Assembly: GCA_030625905.1 (NCBI GenBank)
Contig: DAOUQA010000122.1
Coordinates: 1-6,285 of the forward strand
From: Kiritimatiellales bacterium
Lineage (GTDB): Bacteria; Verrucomicrobiota; Kiritimatiellia; Kiritimatiellales; Pontiellaceae
Length of the DNA: 6,285 nt
Direction of reading: 5' to 3'
A model generated the notes under the pieces. The model made no database searches. It was not told the DNA's origin and was given only the letters and a program-made list of their open reading frames with translations. This document shows positions 4,537-6,285 of the stretch, one piece after another. Each line of letters begins with the position of its first letter. Position 1 is the stretch's first letter. The position numbers and the translations under genes were made by a program.

Positions 4537-4962
4537 ATGAAAATTCCCACAAAAGACATTACTGTAAGCTTTCCCGGAGGGAAGCGGGTGGATGCGCACT
4601 ATGGCGAGCGTACCGTCCAGACCGACCAGTCCGTCAAAAACGGCGGCGAAGGCTCCGCGCCCGAGCCCTTCGACCTCTTCTTCGTCTCGATGGCCACCTG
4701 CGTCGGCATCTATGTGCTTGAATTCTGCGCCACACGGAACCTCGATACGGAAGGGCTGGGTGTGCGCCTCTATTCCGAGCTCAACCCCGAAGAAAAGCGC
4801 TATCCCAAAATCTCCATCGACATCACCCTCCCGCCGGACTTTCCGGGAAAATACCACAAGGCCATCTGGCGAACGGCCAACCTCTGCACCGTGAAAAAGC
4901 ACATCCTCACCCCGCCGGAATTCACGATTACGTTGGACGGAGTCCCGATCCCTGGGGAATGA
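4537..4962 (+). CDS. OsmC-family protein (second, divergent copy)
   Basis: This 141-residue OsmC-fold protein belongs to a different subgroup from its neighbour. The first Cys is in FFVSMATCVGIYVLEFC (C55, with an extra C64) and the second in ANLCTVKKHILTPPEF (C117). The VKKH-x4-PP-x-F ending is like the YhfA-type branch rather than OsmC or Ohr proper. The N-terminal strand carries FPGGKRVDAHYGERTVQTDQ (12-31), typical of that branch. The reaction is presumably thiol-based. YhfA-like proteins have no firmly established substrate that I can cite. The start is supported by GGAG at 4526-4529, seven bases upstream. Two non-identical OsmC proteins in tandem suggest complementary substrates rather than a recent duplication. 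Confidence 0.87.
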   Translation: MKIPTKDITVSFPGGKRVDAHYGERTVQTDQSVKNGGEGSAPEPFDLFFVSMATCVGIYVLEFCATRNLDTEGLGVRLYSELNPEEKRYPKISIDITLPPDFPGKYHKAIWRTANLCTVKKHILTPPEFTITLDGVPIPGE

Positions 4963-5071
4963 ATATGTGACGAATGGCGGGTCTGCGGTGTTCCTCCTTC
5001 ATGAGGCGGAATCAGCCATCGCCAGAGGATCCAACCTCGGCTGTAAACGTTAGGAAGCCAAAAGAAACATC

Positions 5072-5896
5072 ATGTCACTGAGAAAAGTTACGTCACTAAC
5101 CACGTTGTTGTCGTTCATCCTGCTGATCATCACCAGCGTTGTTCTATATATCACCCCACAGGGGAAAATCGCTTTCTGGGCCAACTGGAACTGCTGGGGG
5201 ATCAGCAAGGAGGGCTGGTGTGCACTACACACTAACCTCGGTATCCTGTTTCTGGTTGCGGGACTCATTCACACGATCCTCAACTGGAAACCGATTGTGG
5301 CCTACATGAAAAACAAGGCCAAAAAACTCAAGGTGTTCACGATCGACTTGAACGCGGCACTGGTCATTACATTATTCATCACCATCTTTACCTTTTTCGA
5401 GCTACCACCGATCAGTGGAGTCCAGAACTTTAACCGCAAACTCAAAGAAGCCGCCGCTGAACAATATGGTGAGCCGCCTTATGGCCATGCCGAGTCTTCC
5501 TCCCTCAAATCCTTCTGCAGGCGAACGGGTCTCGATCTGGAGGAATCCCTGAAGAAACTTGAAACGGCGGATCTCAAGTCCGCTTCCGCCGAGGCCACGC
5601 TGACTGAAATCGCCAAAGCCAACGGCATGACCCCGCAACAGGTGTACGGCACGATCAAGCCCATGCAAGCCAGGGGCGGAAAAACAAAAGGCCCTATGCG
5701 GCCCGGTTCGGGATTGGGCCGGAAATCGCTTTCAAACGTCTGCGCTGAATCCGGCCTCGATGTGGTGCCCACCATCGCCCGGCTTAAAGGCCTCGGCATC
5801 GAGGCTACAGCAGAATCCACCATGAAGGAAATAGGCGAAAAGAACGATATGACACCCTACAGCGTATTGGAAACCATGCAGCAACTGCATGAATAA
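5072..5896 (+). CDS. DUF4405-type membrane protein with duplicated C-terminal domain
   Basis: This 274-residue inner-membrane protein has three hydrophobic helices (about 9-28, 53-72, 93-112), matching the DUF4405/cytochrome-b-like layout. The second helix holds H53 and H67 (ALHTNLGILF...GLIHTILNW), a His-X13-His spacing as in the haem-binding helices of cytochrome b. C41 and C50 lie in the loop before it. After ELPPISG and a PPYGHAE segment (135-141), the soluble tail contains two copies of a ~55-residue unit. The pattern is SLxxxCxxxGLD...L...A-E-T-EI--N-MTP--V--T, at 144-198 and 219-272, joined by a basic Gly-rich linker (199-218). The role is presumably membrane electron transfer, unproven. 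The ribosome site is weak (AGGA 5052-5055, 16 bases away), so the start is less sure, although MSLRK before the first helix fits well. It lies 109 bases after the second osmC gene on the same strand. Confidence 0.8.
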   Translation: MSLRKVTSLTTLLSFILLIITSVVLYITPQGKIAFWANWNCWGISKEGWCALHTNLGILFLVAGLIHTILNWKPIVAYMKNKAKKLKVFTIDLNAALVITLFITIFTFFELPPISGVQNFNRKLKEAAAEQYGEPPYGHAESSSLKSFCRRTGLDLEESLKKLETADLKSASAEATLTEIAKANGMTPQQVYGTIKPMQARGGKTKGPMRPGSGLGRKSLSNVCAESGLDVVPTIARLKGLGIEATAESTMKEIGEKNDMTPYSVLETMQQLHE

Positions 5897-5922
5897 ACGG
5901 GCGCTATTGCAGCTTATTAAAT

Positions 5923-5942
5923 CTTCCCATTACGGGAAGTTT
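5923..5942 (+). terminator. Weak hairpin after the DUF4405-type gene
   Basis: CTTCCC-ATTAC-GGGAAG is a perfect 6-bp stem 26 bases after the stop codon, followed by only three T residues. Alone it would be an inefficient intrinsic terminator; a stronger hairpin follows at 5949-5984. Confidence 0.35.
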
Positions 5943-5948
5943 CAGCAA

Positions 5949-5984
5949 AAAAGCGTTTCTTGATTCCGGTCAAGGAATGCTTTT
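5949..5984. terminator. Terminator-like 15-bp hairpin containing an FNR-like core
   Basis: AAAAGCGTTTCTTGA (5949-5963) and TCAAGGAATGCTTTT (5970-5984) pair over all 15 positions as RNA, counting two G-U pairs, around the loop TTCCGG. The A tract before and T tract after the GC-bearing stem are what a (possibly bidirectional) intrinsic terminator looks like. It would end the cassette before the ferredoxin gene. The centre also reads TTGATTCCGGTCAA (see the regulatory entry). Confidence 0.5.
5960..5973. promoter_or_regulatory. Candidate CRP/FNR-superfamily site TTGATTCCGGTCAA
   Basis: It matches the FNR consensus TTGATNNNNATCAA at 9 of 10 defined positions. Its right half, GGTCAA, is also like the HcpR-type palindromes I recall. 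It is centred 66 bases before the GTG of the ferredoxin gene, where an activator site could sit. Because the symmetry extends well beyond the core into a terminator-like hairpin, the match may be incidental. Confidence 0.35.
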
Positions 5985-6020
5985 CCATTTTGGGGCACAC
6001 TGCGTCTAACAGTTTAAGAA

Positions 6021-6026
6021 AAGGAG
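6021..6026 (+). promoter_or_regulatory. Ribosome binding site deciding a GTG start
   Basis: AAGGAG is spaced six bases from the GTG at 6033 and zero bases from an in-frame ATG at 6027, so the GTG is the better start. Confidence 0.6.
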
Positions 6027-6032
6027 ATGATC

Positions 6033-6285
6033 GTGAAGCGAAAGATTATTGAAATCAACGAAGCCCTCTGCAACGGATGCGGCGACTGCGTGATCGGCTG
6101 CGCCGAAGGTGCCCTGCAAATTATCGATGGGAAAGCCAAGGTCGTAAAAGAACAGTTCTGCGACGGCTTCGGCGACTGCGTCGGAACCTGCCCGACCGGC
6201 GCACTCAAGATTATCGAGCGCGACGCCGAAGCCTACAATATCGACGCCACTCGCGAACATGTCCTTAGCGCCGGCGGCAAAGAAG
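6033..6285 (+). CDS. Dicluster ferredoxin with an altered second cluster motif (3'-partial)
   Basis: The first 84 residues of a ferredoxin-type electron carrier are visible; the frame runs off the window. The first motif is complete: CNGCGDCVIGCAEGAL (C13, C16, C19, C23). The second reads CDGFGDCVGTCPTGAL, with C43, C49 and C53 but F46 where the second Cys should be. A [3Fe-4S] cluster or a cluster with a non-Cys ligand is therefore expected. I recall CDGxGxCxGxCP as the usual form in a family of ferredoxins often found beside hybrid-cluster-protein genes, so the change is probably family-typical and not a lesion. AAGGAG (6021-6026) is six bases before this GTG. The in-frame ATG at 6027 touches the ribosome site and is less likely. 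It is separated from the preceding gene by a terminator-like hairpin, so it probably starts a new operon. Confidence 0.88.
   Translation, partial: MKRKIIEINEALCNGCGDCVIGCAEGALQIIDGKAKVVKEQFCDGFGDCVGTCPTGALKIIERDAEAYNIDATREHVLSAGGKE

Noticed and set aside
4069..4902. Long minus-strand open frame (277 codons) across both osmC genes
   Set aside because: It is antisense to two proteins with clear OsmC Cys motifs and good ribosome sites, has a Gly/Arg/His-rich product with no recognisable motif, and is best explained as a GC-rich shadow frame.
4963..5071. Possible regulatory RNA or promoter before the DUF4405-type gene
   Set aside because: Only a short imperfect 7-bp stem (TTCCTCC/GGCGGAA) is visible, with no convincing promoter or terminator, so nothing was annotated.
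6006..6260. Minus-strand ORFs opposite the ferredoxin start
   Set aside because: They are shadow frames of the ferredoxin coding sequence, with no ribosome site or motif.

Overview
The window looks like part of an anaerobic or micro-oxic bacterial chromosome. It carries heterodisulfide-reductase-type Fe-S subunits, a rubredoxin-less rubrerythrin, a ferredoxin of the 'CDGxG' type and an outer-membrane FadL-type porin, so the organism is Gram-negative. Coding regions are fairly GC-rich and the control regions AT-rich. The gene mix and the intergenic palindromic repeats would fit a PVC-type anaerobe (for example Kiritimatiellota) or a deltaproteobacterial-type anaerobe. That assignment is a guess; no marker gene is present to settle it.

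Layout. (1) 2-1772, plus strand: an HdrC-like 4Fe-4S protein (probably cut at its 5' end), an HdrB-like CCG-domain protein and a ferritin-like diiron protein, closely spaced and probably one transcript. (2) 1773-2195: a non-coding strip between convergent genes, packed with inverted repeats, including a 98-nt hairpin with 34-bp arms, and ending in an intrinsic terminator for the minus-strand gene. (3) 2196-3308, minus strand: an OmpP1/FadL/TodX outer-membrane transporter. (4) 3309-3605: a divergent control region with two dyads, an AT-rich tract and a tiny ORF behind a consensus Shine-Dalgarno. (5) 3606-5896, plus strand: a small cysteine-rich ArsR-family regulator, two different OsmC-family proteins and a DUF4405-type membrane protein with a duplicated C-terminal domain. 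(6) 5897-6032: a hairpin that is both terminator-like and FNR-like, followed by the start of a ferredoxin gene that runs off the window at 6285.

How it may work together (inference). The first cluster is thiol/disulfide electron-transfer chemistry (HdrBC) next to peroxide defence (rubrerythrin). The second pairs a thiol-rich regulator with two thiol peroxidase-fold proteins and a candidate membrane haem protein whose second helix carries His-X13-His. This would suit a redox or reactive-sulfur stress cassette, with the terminal ferredoxin as electron carrier or as the first gene of a separate stress operon. The most interesting points are the loss of every N-terminal cluster ligand in the HdrB-like protein, the ArsR-OsmC-OsmC-DUF4405 cassette, the HX13H helix with its duplicated tail, and the repeat mosaic at 1780-2190.
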